NCBI GenBank assembly: GCA_015832175.1
Contig: WJXW01000013.1
Span: forward strand, 558,001 to 622,000
DNA from: Paraphaeosphaeria minitans
Lineage: Eukaryota; Ascomycota; Dothideomycetes; Pleosporales; Didymosphaeriaceae
Reading direction: 5' to 3'
DNA: 64,000 nt
In this document: positions 23,165-34,991 of the stretch, one piece after another
Layout: every line of letters begins with the position of its first letter
How positions within the stretch are numbered: the stretch's first letter is position 1
The notes under the pieces: model-generated
The model's database searches: none
The model's input: the letters and a program-made list of their open reading frames with translations, nothing else
Told to the model about the DNA's origin: nothing
Translations under genes and position numbers: made by a program

Positions 23165-24000
23165 TTAAGACTTAAGACTTAGATAGAACTTAGTAATAAA
23201 GGGTAACTTAAAACGCTTAGTAATTAGTATCTTTAAGTAGTAATCTAGGACGCTATACGTCCTTATAAAATAATTAATTACCTCCTACTAGGGATCCTTT
23301 AATAGAGCTTCTACTAATCCTCTAATTTCTATAGCTATATTACTAACCTGCTTACTTAACTTATTAGCTAAAATTATCTTTTTATAAGATCTCTCTGCCG
23401 CAGTTAACGTCTCCGCACGCCTTTTATAAGGCCCTAGAGTCTCTGCCTTATTACTATCCTCCTTACTATTGCCTTTAACTGTTACTATAATTAATTAATT
23501 AATATCTCTTGCCCTAGCTCTATTAGCAATTACGCTATTAAATAGTCGCTAGTGCAGGTCCTTATACGCTAGAGGCTTTGTATAATATTTTTAAGCGTCT
23601 AGGTATTTCTCAAAGTACTCTATTAGCGCCTAGCTATCTCCTACAACAACGCTAAACTTATTTATAGCAAATCTAGAGAGGTTGTTTAGCTCTTACTAGA
23701 CTTTCTAGTCTGCCTTACAGCTATTATAGCGATTTTTACACTACTAGATAGATAACACTACGCCTAGTAGAAATACTAAGGCTACTTTTTTAGCTACTAC
23801 GCACTACGCTATTATCTTATAACTAGTATTTATATATTGCCTATAGTCCTCTACCTACTCTACAAGCGCTAAGAGAAGCGTCTTAATTATATATAGTAAC
23901 TATAGACTCTAACTCTAGCTCCCTCTAGGCGTTAGCGACGCTGTAAACGTTAATAGAGATAACACTAGCGTTTATAATAGAAGAAAAAGAATTAATATTA
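23165..24000 (-). pseudogene. Harbinger Myb/SANT-like partner protein relic
   Basis: The minus strand keeps one frame through about 800 nt with stops only at former Trp/Gln-type codons. Readable blocks are VEDYRQYINTSYKIIA, CKNRYNSCKAD*KV (the Myb/SANT-like Myb_DNA-bind_3 signature with Trp turned to stop), NNLSRFAINKF, IEYFEKYLDA and YYTKPLAYKDLH. In PIF/Harbinger elements this second protein binds the transposon ends and helps import the transposase. Limits are approximate. Confidence 0.7.
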
Positions 24001-24262
24001 GTAATAGAGTAGGCGTTAAGCTCTATAAGAGCTCTTATAACGCCTTACGCGCTAGAGTACTTAGAGTTAGTATAAAGGATTAATTAATAATAACACTAAA
24101 GTTTAATAAGATAAGACTTTTAGATAGGTAGTTACTAAATATAGGTTAATCTAGGTACGTTAGAAGCGGGTCTTTAGAACAATTTGTATAGCTACACTAA
24201 CAAAAAATTCTACGCTAGCGCTTTACTGAAACCGGGCGAGATCAAGCCCAGATCACGATTTG

Positions 24263-24286
24263 AGATCACGCCCACCGAACAGGCCC
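24263..24286 (-). repeat. Right terminal inverted repeat of Harbinger element
   Basis: Ends ACCGAACAGGCCC, followed directly by the TCA target duplication. Confidence 0.88.
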
Positions 24287-25012
24287 TCAGATCACGGTGG
24301 GCGTCAGTGCGGGCCACAGGCATTGGATGGTCGTAGTGGCAGCCGCAGTGGCAGTCGTTTCAGCACAACCATGAGCCTGCAACCGCGTCTCGACTCACCA
24401 CTGCGTTCGTTGCTCAGCGGTGGCCGCTGGGGGGATGGACAGGGCCGTGGGCGATCAAACGGTGCTGAGGCTGGTGGGCGGACCGAGCGCCAGATAGCGA
24501 TCATCATCGGTCCATGGACAGGGAGGTCAGAAAGGTCAGAGGTGGTCGGCGAGGTGAGGACTTGGCGTCGTTTGCGGGTTCGCCCAGCCCGGTCGCCGGA
24601 CTGCCTTCTCTCGCGGACCATGGGCGACGGCGCGCCCTGGCAGCAGCAGCAGCAGCAGCAGGATCTGAAGCGGTGTTGGGCTCGACTCTCGTCGTCGGCG
24701 AGGTGGCGAGTGGGAGACAGCCGTTGATGGCTTGGCTGGCACCGATCGGGCGGGCGGCGGGCGACGAGGGCGGGAGTGTTTTGCGTCGGCGCAGTCGAAA
24801 TGGTCTGCAGGTGAAGTTGGTCAGCAGCCGAGGCCAATCAGCTGACGCAACGCAAACACAAATAGCTTGCCGCTAACCTCGGCACCGTGTGGCGTGCGGC
24901 TGCCGCTTTGGGTGATGACGATTCACAGCACACCCGTTTGGCAAGTGCGGCCCAGCCACACCTTCCGTCTGGCCGCCACCCAGGGCTGCACAATCTTCTA
25001 GGTAACTAGCCA

Positions 25013-25138
25013 TTGACAGGTTGATTCACATCTATCTACTGACAGGTTGATTCACATCTATCTACTGACAGGTTGATTCACATCTATCTATTCACATCTA
25101 TCTATTGGCAGTTGGTTTCCTATCTATCTATTGACAGT
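25013..25138. repeat. 26-bp satellite with TGACAGGTTGATTCACATCT
   Basis: Four to five imperfect tandem copies of TGACAGGTTGATTCACATCT plus ATCTAC, the later ones shortened or mutated. Confidence 0.85.
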
Positions 25139-26216
25139 TGATTCCACGTCGCCCACACCCACGCCTCGACTTCACCCTCACCCTCACCCTCGCCCTCGCC
25201 CTCATACGCGCACGCACACACACACACACACACACACACATACATACATACACACATATACACACATACACACACACACACCTCTACACGCACCCACACT
25301 CACCCACCCCCCGCTCCCACTCCCACTCCCACTCCCACGCCCTCCCACGCCTCACCAGCCCGAAGCGGGCCTCAAAGGCGAAGCCCGGCTATGCTCGACT
25401 GGCCTGGACACGCTCGACTGGCCTGGACACGCTCGACTGCTGCTTGCTGCATCCTGCCAGGCCTCGACGCACAAGTCACGACCAAAGGCACCCGCTGTCC
25501 TCGCGTCTCAACACCTGCCTGGACCCCGTGTCCACCTACCTACTTCCTGCTTCCTACCTCCTGCCACCTTGCCTCCCGCCTCCCGCCTACCCGCCGCCAA
25601 AATAGCCCTCCAACTGCTTTCCCTGGTCTCACGCTTCCCCCACGTCTGCGCTCTCGCCGGTGCAGCAGTTCAACAGTAGCCGTGAGCAGTCCAGCAGTCC
25701 AGCAGTCCAGCGGTGCAGCGGTGCAGCAACCACACGCTTCAGGCTGAATGCGGCGCTCGCCAATTCACCGCGCGCTGCCGTTTGGTGCTCGCGTCCCGGC
25801 CTGCTGGCAACACACGCCACGGCTCTCGTCAAAGTTACCCAAAGCAGGCCAAGCGTCCCGGTCTGCTGGGGAAAGCGTTGGACCGCTGCCGCCTGTTGGT
25901 GGATGGGCCCGACTCGTCGAGCAAAGTTCAAACAGGCCCCTCGGCTCCCGGCTCCAGGGCCTTTCGTCTGCAACCCTTCCGCCAAACTCCCCCATACCAG
26001 TCCTGTGTGTGTGTTTGGGTGTGTGTTTGGGTGTGTGTGTGCGTGTGTGCGTGTGTGCGCGTGCGCGACGCTGCCGCCATGCACTCGATCCTCTGCTGAC
26101 GACGCGTCTCTTCAGTCCCCTACCTAGGTGCAGTGCCCGTGCCGCTTCAGGAGCCCACCAAAGTCGCCCCCCTCGTAGGTAAAGGGCACCAGTGCCGCGA
26201 CGATGCCACGGGACCG

Positions 26217-26523
26217 CCGAGTGCAGTGTGCAGTGTGCAGTTCAGTGTACAGTCGAGTGTGCATTTCAGTGTACAGTTCAGTGTGCAGTGCAGTGTGCAG
26301 TGCAGTGTGCAGTTCAGTGTACAGTCGAGTGTACAGTTCAGTGTACAGTCCAGTGTGCAATTCAGTGTACAGTCGAGTGTACAGTTCAGTGTACAGTGCA
26401 GTGTGTAGTTCAGTGTACAGTCGAGTATACAGTTCACGGTACAGTCGAGTGTACAGTTCACGGTACAGTCCAGTATGCAGTGCAGTCCAGTGTGCAGTCC
26501 AGTGTGCAGTCCAGTGTGCACCT
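26217..26523. repeat. CAGTGTACAGTT minisatellite
   Basis: About 300 bp built from ten-base modules CAGTGTACAG, CAGTGTGCAG and variants (TTCAGTGTACAGTCGAGTGT) in a higher-order arrangement. All six frames stay largely open, which creates the spurious Cys/Val/Ser-rich ORFs seen on both strands. Confidence 0.9.
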
Positions 26524-27728
26524 CTTTTGCGGTGAAATCCCAACGAAAACCGCCCTGCGGCACGGGCGACATTGGTGGGGGCGTCGTCGACACGCAGCTT
26601 GTCATTTCCATCCGTCACCGTTTCTCCGCCGCCGCACGTTGGCTGCACTGCTGCAGGCTGCAGCGAGCCAAATCCACTGCATCCTCCTCGTACGCACCTC
26701 GGTCCGTGTCAGCTGAGACGAAATGATGACAGGACACAAAGGCACCTGCCCATGCGCCGTTCCCCGTCGTCGGGACCACCGTACCGTAACGGTTGTTCCA
26801 GCGATGCACATTGTGGCTGCTGTCGTGGCCGTGGCCATGGCCATGTCTGAAGCATTTCTTCTGCTGGGGCCACGGCCATGTCTGAAGCATTTCTTCAGCC
26901 CAGCAGCCTCGTGTTTGGTCGTGCGCCAGAGGCCCCCGTGCATGCCAGGAAGCCCGAACATGGTGCTCGTCCCCGTTGACGTTTTGAACAAATGGCACAA
27001 GGCCACCAATGGTGTGTCTCTGAAACTTGGGAGTGCAACGGAAACGGTTGACCCAGCTGTCGTAGCTTAGCTGCCGTGCTAGACGCTGTACGTCCAAAGC
27101 AGGTAGGGCAGGTCGCCGACGTTGGAGCCCCTGCACCGCCTTCTACACAACCAGGAAGAATATTTTTCCGCCTCGAGACACGTCGATTTGTATAAATTCG
27201 ATCGACTCGAATGTGCCAAGCCAATCGACGCGGGCAAGGGACGTCTGTTCACGGAGCGTCGACAAGCGTCACGAGGAGAAAAAAACACCCCTCTCATTCT
27301 TCGACAGGACAAGGAGATTCGTATATACATAGATGTAACTAGGGCGTCACAGAGGGCTGCGCCAAAAAAAACAAAAGAACAAAAAACAAAAAAACAAAAC
27401 CAAAAAAAATAACAAAAACAAAAAGCGGCTGGAGCAAGGGGCACAGGGAACCCCGGCTTCGATCGACGTCGATTCAGATTGCCGAGCGCATCCCGCATCA
27501 TCCCGATCCAATGGCGCCCTCGACTAGCCCCTTCTCATCTACCCGCCAAAAGTCCACGCCCCACCCACACACCCTTCTCCCCGTAGCCAAGGTCCGTCAT
27601 CTCCGCTGCTGCATTTGGCAGTCTTTAGCTAGTGGCGGGCTTGGATCTGCTGCATTCCTTTGCCTCGCAAACGGTTTCATGGCAGCCTTATGACGGCGGA
27701 CTAGGCATTGCAGAGGCGATGCTCGATT

Positions 27729-27856
27729 GCACATTGGCCCATCACCATCTCACCGCGGGGTGCGCAATGCACAGTGGCCCCTCACCATCTCACCGCGGGG
27801 TGCGCAATGCACAGTGGCCCCTCACCATCCCACCGCCGGGTGCGCAATACACAGTT
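27729..27856. repeat. 43-bp tandem triplicate
   Basis: Three copies of a unit containing CCTCACCATCTCACCGCGGG and TGCGCAATGCACAGTGG. The first two are nearly identical and the third has a few substitutions (ACCGCCGGG, AATACACAG). Confidence 0.88.
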
Positions 27857-28306
27857 TTTGAACCTCCTCACTAGCAGCCTAGTCGCTGAGAGCTGCCATG
27901 GAACCGTCAACGACTGTTTCGTTTCCCTGGCCGTTACAGAATGCCTAGCTGCCCTAGCGTCCATGGGTGGTCTCGAGCTGGATCCAAGTGTACGCAAGAT
28001 GCAGCACCCTGGCCGTTGGACTAGATCTTGGATCATGCAAATCACCCTTGTTGGCCCCACACCCAAACGCGAACGCGACGATGCCTCCTATTCCCCTCCT
28101 CACGCAACGGAACGCACGAGGTCACGAATCAACGGGATGCCCCGAGGGTTATCCGGCCCAATGCCCAATCGAGTAGGTATTTGCTATACCATCTTCAGCA
28201 ACAGACGGCGACATCTACTCCCCCGTATCTCCACTGCGCCTACTGCTCATCGCCGTCATGTCGATGATGCACAACTCCCCAACTCGATCGATCTTCCGGA
28301 ACGACG

Positions 28307-28699
28307 GTGCCGGATGATCGTATGCACATTCTCAGATTGGGTAGATCCTCCCAGCCGTTCCGAGACAAGCGCCGTTTTGGTTCAGCGCCAAGACGTAAAC
28401 CATCGTGGAGGGAGCAGGCGCAACTCAACCTCGCCGACATGGCCCAATTGGTGACGATGCTATCGAATTTCACTCACGGTTCTGGATTCAATAACGCGCA
28501 CTCGGTGTACAATCGTCTCCTTCGGAAACTCTCATTCGAATCCAGATCTCCTTCCGCAGTGGGGAATGATGATGATGATTGCGATTCAGCTTACGGACGC
28601 TACTCCATAGTCCGCCCGAACGGCGTATCCGCTGCAGAACCTGGAACTCTCTACACCGAGCGGACTGCTTTGACAAATGCATCAGGTGCACCTCCTTGA
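28307..28699 (+). CDS. Doubtful ORF, no homology recognised
   Basis: A 130-aa ORF starting MPDDRMHILRLGRSSQPFRD, with LNLADMAQLVTMLSNFTHGS, an acidic GNDDDDCDSAYGRYS segment and an end TNASGAPP. Codon use looks less random than in neighbouring ORFs, but there is no recognisable domain, and attempts to extend it upstream across a possible intron (GTAGGTATTT ... CTTCAG near 28170-28200) hit a stop. It may be a real short gene, an exon, or chance. Confidence 0.2.
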   Translation: MPDDRMHILRLGRSSQPFRDKRRFGSAPRRKPSWREQAQLNLADMAQLVTMLSNFTHGSGFNNAHSVYNRLLRKLSFESRSPSAVGNDDDDCDSAYGRYSIVRPNGVSAAEPGTLYTERTALTNASGAPP

Positions 28700-31600
28700 C
28701 TAGGAGTCAACAGCATTACGCAGGCCTTGACGCCTTCACGGGTCACTTCGCCGGCCACCACGTACAACTATTGTACGTTCTCCACCCACGCAGCCACCAT
28801 TGCCCATTTTCCGAAGAAAGGGGTGTGATGCACTTCGCCCGACTTTCTGCATCTCTGCAACCCGAAATTCGCGTCTCCCGCGTTTGCACTCACCGCTCCA
28901 TCCGCACACTTGCGCAAACTTGCGGAGCCCAACGTCGTATCTTGACATCAAAAATCGAAGACCGTCAAGAGTACCACCGGGCCATGTCACCCAGTGCCCA
29001 TCACTCTGATTTGCGCCGTTGGACTTGCAAGGGATGCATGACATGCATGCCCTGGAACATGTCAAACACGTTGCGACCCTGGCTCCAGGCTGCACGCTAT
29101 CGAGTAGAGAAAGCTTTCCGTTAACAGTGCAAGCGTAGCGATCAGCACGACGAGAATTTGGTTGAGATGGCCAGTTATCATCAGAGAAGACAGACTATCA
29201 TTTTGACATGCTCCAGCCCTGGTGTATCGCAATCACGTCCTTGTCAGGGTCTCGAGCCTGGACACCCGCGGCGACCGCCACACGCTACTCGTTTCATCAA
29301 GGTGGGAGAATCCGTTGCTGTTAGCTGGCCACCAGCAGGAGCCACGTCTGCAGCGTATCCACCACCCTTTAGCGCTGCCTGTTGTATCAAGAGGCATCAC
29401 CGCAACGGTCCCAACCGATTCGACACCGCGCTATGCGAAGCGTCCAGCGGACCAACCCAGACTTGAGGTATGGGTCCCATTGTGGCCTTGTCTCTAGGCA
29501 CAGCGAGCAAGACGTCTCTCCCACAGACGCAACGCTCGTAACGCTTGCTAGTCAGAACGACGAAGCACAAGCATCGAAACGCCCAGGTATCCGTGGCGTC
29601 CAGCGTTCGGCTGAAGCTGAGGAAACGCCTGGTCAGGCCGATCATGCCTCGATCTGTGCACTGCTGGACAGCAACGTTGGTTGGCGTGGAGGTGCGCCTG
29701 AACTGCCATCCCCTCGCCGTTTTGCGAAGTGATTGGTGCTCGATACCGGGCAGCTCATCTCGACGACATGTACCCGATCGCCGATCCTGAGTACGTATAA
29801 TGTGAGGGACCTGCTTGCGCGAGGGGTGAGAGGTGATGCGTCACACGTCGCCGACCTGAACATGGTCGAGTAGTAATCACGGCGTGGGCCGAAACCTCTA
29901 GAGCGCTCGCTCTGGGTTGTGTCTGCTCCGGCTTGGGATCGCGAGCATTGAGCTGTCCCGATGAGGGAACTTGAAAGACCCGCGGTGCTGGTGCAGTGCC
30001 TGATGCGGCCAAGATTGCTGTGATGTCGCCTTGGGGGTTGGTTCGATGGCTTCGTTGGCCTGGGCGGAGAACGCATCTTCCTGGCTCGCTGAGATGGGCC
30101 AGGACGCCTTCTCCAACGCAGCAGGTTTTCAACACTTTGTCGACAACTAATTCTATATGCCCAGATGATGCCTCAGCAGGGATGTACAGCTGCTTGGACC
30201 GAGACGACTGAATCAGGGTCCTTAGGGTCCGAGGTAATATCGTACGATAATACAATGACTCCAAACCCGGCAGATTCCGAGATGCGGCTTTTGCCATGGG
30301 TTTGTCAAGGCCATCGGTTTTCAAATGGGCAGGGTGTCCTGGTCATAAAGCACCATGGCCTAAAGTCCCGAGGCCTTTCGTAGACGTCCGGAAACATAGC
30401 AAGGCTTCAAATCTACCCAAGATAGCACTGCAGGTAGAATATCAGCTTCAGTGACTACCTATCTACAGCAGCCTGTAGCGTCGTTGCGGTGCGGCTTCTG
30501 CAGTCGGCCCTTTCAACGCCCGCCTTCTTCGCATACGCAAGCTGTCTGGTCACAGAGGGCCCCACGGCCCATGCCCTGCGGTCTGTTGCAAATGTCCGCG
30601 ACAGACCGTGGATCTGAAACCTACCCACTTGCAGTCCATCCGTTGCTGACTCTTCGCGCTCGCGCGCGCGCTTTTGCGAGCCCGGGGCAGTTCTCCATCA
30701 AGCACCGTGCCGTACCGTACACCAAAAGACATTTATTCCCACGAACGGGAAATACCCCTCGCACGCGAATACGACCTTCGAATGCATGCCGCCTACATGC
30801 TCCCCCGGACGACGCGATGCTCACGTTGCCGCAAGCCTTGGGCACCTGTTCCTGCACACCCACGCGCGCGCACGCCGTGTGCCTTTGGAGCGGGGGTTCG
30901 ATGTCTACGGTAGGTAGGTATAGATGGATAGCTGACGAAAGATGGCTCGATAGGTAAGGGCGAAACCAGGGCCGTGAACCCGGGTACCTAGGTACCTACC
31001 GTACGCGACGCGGACCTACCTACCTACCTACCTACCATTTGCATCTCCAACCCCATCACGCGGCAGGGTCCAACAGACATCTACCTATCGTTCTAGGGAC
31101 ACAAGCACGACAGGCACGCATATTGTTCATTATCGCGGTGCATGGCGTGGGCGACGTCGGTTCCGCAAAAAGCGTCGAATGCACACGTTTGTGCGCCTGA
31201 ACGTACCTACCGTGGCCTACCTACCGCAACACCGGGTCGCACGTTGCGGTGCGACAACCCGAGCAGACCTTCCTTTTCCGACTCGCTTTCCAGGGCGGGG
31301 GGAAGCGGGGGGGGGCAATCTAGCTGGTTGATGTTCTGGGATGAGACGTGGGCATCTCAGGGGGTGCGCTGAAGTGTACCGTAGGTACTCGCGTCGTCTA
31401 CCTAGACTACCCACCTAGGTATCGTCGTTCCTGACTCGGGGAGATGCTCGAATCGTTCGCGTCGAGGAGCTAGGTAGGTACCGTGCGGCTTTGGTTCGGC
31501 TTTGAATACCCATCTCCGTGTGCTCCGGCCGGGCGCGGTGCCAAAAGCGAACGAGCGGACGAACGAACGAACGGACGGACGGACAACTTTTTAGCCGTTG

Positions 31601-32111
31601 CCACGCACGGGTAGGTATGAGAACATGGTATAGGTGGATGGATGGACGGGGCCGTCGGCAGCTGCGATAGGTGGGTAGGTGGGTAGGTAGGTACAAGTGC
31701 ACCGTCGGCCGTCGCGTGGGCAGAACATGCAGATGAACACGTAGGTACGTACCTAGCTATCTCGTGTGAGACTCCGACTCCGGACTGTCGGGTCCCGGGG
31801 AGGTAGGTACCCTATGGCAGGGGCACGACCGAGGACCACGAGGCGGAAACAGAGGGGACGCGGAGAGAGCTGTAGGTAGGACGCGGTGGGTGTGCGGCCA
31901 AGCGCAGATGGAAACAATGCATCAGCGGACAAGGGCGGGCGTGCGTGCGTGCGGCGAGGAGGCGCAGACGAAAGGCGTCAACATGTCGCAGCGCCTTGCG
32001 GAAAAGGGAAGCCGTCCTTGCATCGGCAGGTAGATAGGCAGCAGAACAGACGGGGATGGAAGGCATCGCGTATGCGGGCACGGCCAGAAGAGGTGGGCTG
32101 TTGTCGCGAGC

Positions 32112-32165
32112 GACTCTGCCTCCGGATTCATCCACCAGGACTCTGCCTCCGGATTCATCCACCAG
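32112..32165. repeat. 27-bp tandem duplication
   Basis: Two adjacent identical copies beginning GACTCTGCCTCCGGATTCAT. Confidence 0.9.
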
Positions 32166-32927
32166 GACTCTTCCACCTACCGTGCCGTACCCTACCCGTA
32201 TTCTACCTCCAATGGACGTTGCTCCAAGCCCGCAGCCGGTCCCTGCTGCGCTCCCCTGCCCTGCCCTGCCCTGCCCTGCCCTGCTCTGCCCTGCTCGCCC
32301 TCCCCTTGCTTGCCGTCCTGCTCACCAGCCAGCCTGCGACGTGCTTCCTCAGCTTCACGCGTAACCACGGCGTACCGATGACCACTACCTGCTCTCCTCG
32401 CTGTTGCTGTTGCGCCAACGTTCTCGTGCAGGGAACGGTGGGTGGGTAAGCTATCTAGACTACAACCAGGTACGGACCTGCACCCTCGTCGGTAGGTAGG
32501 TAGGTAGGTAGGTAGGTAGGAAGGTAGACATGGTTTACGTCTAAATATAGCGACGAAGTCGTCCCCTGCTCTCCCCTGCCCTGCCCTGCCCTGCAGCCTA
32601 CCTACCTACCTACCTACACGGCTTTGGCGCTGGCGAACACGAGACGGCCCAACGCCAGCGTACCTAGGTAGGTACCTTGGTTCCTAGGGACCGTGTCGTG
32701 AAGTCTGAATGCCCAACGAAGTGCGTGCTACCCAGGTACTGTACTATACCGTACCGTACCGTACATAGTAAGCTGCTTCGCCCTAGACCCCGTCTCCTTT
32801 CCCTCCACGGCCGCGAGAACTGCATGGCGGCCCAGCAAACGTGCAACCACTCCCACGGGGCCCCCTCATCACCAAGGCCCCCGCGCGACCGAGGCCAGGA
32901 TCGGTGACGAACGGACTGCAGTGCGAC

Positions 32928-32983
32928 GTGCTGTGCTGTGCTGTGCTGTGCTGTGCTGTGCTGTGCTGTGCTGTGCTGTGCTG
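32928..32983. repeat. (GTGCT)n pentanucleotide microsatellite
   Basis: Eleven consecutive GTGCT units. A related CCCTG run lies at about 32255-32290. Confidence 0.92.
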
Positions 32984-33532
32984 GGCGTGCACGGGAGCTG
33001 AGGAAGCTCGGCGGGGACATGGGGATTGGGTGGCGAGGGGAGGAGCGGCCCAACGGGCATCGTGAAGCGTGCGCGATGGAGCGCTTGTGGGCGGGACTCG
33101 GCGGCCCAGAGGACGGAGGATGGCGGGCTCGTTCGTGCTGACAGGATTCGGGTTCCGGTGCGCGGCTTTGCTCCGCTGGGTCTGAGGCGAGAGGGGAGGA
33201 GAGGAGACGCGGCGAGACGCGGCGAGATGAGACGAGATGAGAAGAAAGGTTTGTCTGGATGCGGTAGGATATCCGGATGCGATGGGGGAGGGGACGAGGG
33301 TAATCATCGAGGGCCGCTCAAGCCATCAACGATAGCTCACACCACTCTACACTACACTACACTACACTAACCACACCACACCACCCCACCCCGCCGTGAT
33401 GGCCTGTTGCTTCGACGCTCCCGCTCCCGCTCCCTTTTCCTCGGACCCGAACTCGAACTCGAACTCACCTCCAGAGCTGCATCGTCTTCACAGCGCAGTC
33501 CACCCCTCCACCCCTCGGCGAGCCCGCACTGC

Positions 33533-33546
33533 ACCATCATCATCAG

Positions 33547-33632
<86 letters not shown>

Positions 33633-33650
33633 CCATCGTCGTCGTCGTCG
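33533..33650. repeat. (ATC)n trinucleotide microsatellite
   Basis: About 118 bp of CAT/ATC units with CAC and CGT interruptions. It produces Ser-, Ile- or Met/Asp-run ORFs that are not genes. Confidence 0.93.
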
Positions 33651-33892
33651 ACGAAGAACGCGTGGTGCAAGCACGCAGACGCGCCGACCCCTCGCCCCCT
33701 TCCTCGCTTCGCCCTGTCCCTCGTCGCTTGACGCTGCCCTCGTTCCCTTTCGTTTCATTTCGTTTCGTTCCGCCGGCAGCCGAATCAAAGTCCCCACGAC
33801 GACCGCCAGGCGAAAATCGTTGCTGCCTTGGGAAGCGACGGGCGGGTATGCGGCTTGTCGGGCCACGGGGCAATGTACGAGGTGCGAGACGT

Positions 33893-33950
33893 AGGTAGGT
33901 AGGTAGGTAGGTAGGTAGGTAGGTAGGTAGGTAGGTACCTAGGTAGGTAG
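33893..33950. repeat. (TAGG)n microsatellite
   Basis: Longest TAGG array of the window, interrupted by a TACCTAGGTA palindrome. Confidence 0.93.
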
Positions 33951-34423
33951 ACAGACTAACGTGAGGAAGGGGGAAAGAGATTTGCCTGCTTAGCCCGGGG
34001 GGAGGACTGCGTTGCTTGCTCGGCGGCGGCTTCGCTCTTTGCCTCGTCCGAGGATGGGAGGGTGCTGGTGGTGTCTGTGTGGATGGGTCGGGTTGCATGG
34101 GCGTGAGGTGATGTTCAGGGTGGTCGTGTCTGTGGAGAGCTGGAGGGATTTTGCTAGTAGGTAGGATCCGAAGGAGGGTGTGGTTCGTGATTGGGGTGTT
34201 TGGGAGATTGCGGTGCTTCAAGATTGGGATTGTGATTGGAATTGGGATTGGGGTTGGGATTGGGATTGACGTGGCAGCAGAGGCTGCATGCGGTGGGTGC
34301 GGTATCCTGTGGTCGAGCAGTCGAAATTGTGATGTGCCCTTGACATAGGTAGGAGACGTGTCCCCAGCTAATCCGAGCGTGCGCAGCCGACGACGACGCT
34401 GTTAGCTGCAAGGTCGCCTGTAG

Positions 34424-34460
34424 GTGGTGTTGTGTTGTGTTGTGTTGTGTTGTGTTGTGT
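34424..34460. repeat. (TGTTG)n pentanucleotide microsatellite
   Basis: About seven GTGTT units ending in a T run. Confidence 0.88.
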
Positions 34461-34959
34461 TTTTACAGCAAACCGATGGCAATGGCTGGGAACCCGCCCG
34501 AATGATTGACTGCCATCTGACCGCGTCCGCTCGCCCACACAGCAAAAAGACTACCACTTTTGCTGGTGAACGTCCAGCAGAATCCACATCCTGATCTGAC
34601 ATGCCACTCGTTCTCTACCGATCTAGCTTTCCATTCACCGCCACGTGCATTCTTCTCCCACTCCCACTTCTCGCACACTGAGCTCAACACTTCCGCATAG
34701 GAAGACTATTCTGTTGGAACCTTCCCACTCACCAAAACTCATCTCATCCCAACTCTTTCCCCTTGTTTTATGCACCCACCCTAACATTCTATTCTCCCCC
34801 TCTCCACAATCGCACCCGCACTACCATTCCCTACAGCCCATCCCCATGCTGTGCCCAAAGCGCCGCCATCCCCTCTTTATACTCTACTAGAGTATACCCA
34901 CCGTATACCCCTCTACACAAGAAACTAGGGCGTGGGTCGGTGTAGAACAGGGAGATGAC

Positions 34960-34961
<2 letters not shown>

Positions 34962-34987
<26 letters not shown>
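34962..34987. repeat. (CA)n dinucleotide microsatellite
   Basis: Thirteen CA units. Confidence 0.92.

Positions 34988-34991
<4 letters not shown>

Larger units (their letters stand above)
21373..24286. mobile_element. PIF/Harbinger DNA transposon, complete but RIP-mutated
   Basis: A 2,914-bp element bounded by 24-bp terminal inverted repeats starting GGGCCTGTTCGGT (22 of 24 positions match) and flanked by the 3-bp direct duplication TCA (21370-21372 and 24287-24289), as expected for PIF/Harbinger. The interior is abruptly AT-rich. CpA and TpG are nearly absent over long stretches (for example 22201-22260) while CpG survives, which is the RIP pattern. Two convergent relic genes are readable: a DDE transposase on the plus strand and a Myb/SANT-like partner protein on the minus strand, the standard two-gene content of this superfamily. 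Confidence 0.9.
24290..28306. other. Gene-free, repeat-rich interval
   Basis: No gene is supported. Contents include a CAG run (24640-24660), a 26-bp satellite near 25.0 kb, CA-rich microsatellites (25178-25290), GTGTGTTTGG repeats (26007-26070), the 26.2-kb minisatellite, a 23-bp duplication containing GGCCATGTCTGAAGCATTTC (about 26838-26895), an A-rich tract (27360-27425) and a 43-bp triplicate. Confidence 0.5.

Noticed and set aside
26124..26648. Cys/Leu/Thr-repeat ORFs on both strands
   Set aside because: Produced by the decamer minisatellite, which leaves most frames open.
33367..34221. 284-codon minus-strand ORF with Met/Val runs, and Ser or Ile runs in other frames
   Set aside because: Explained entirely by the (ATC)n microsatellite.
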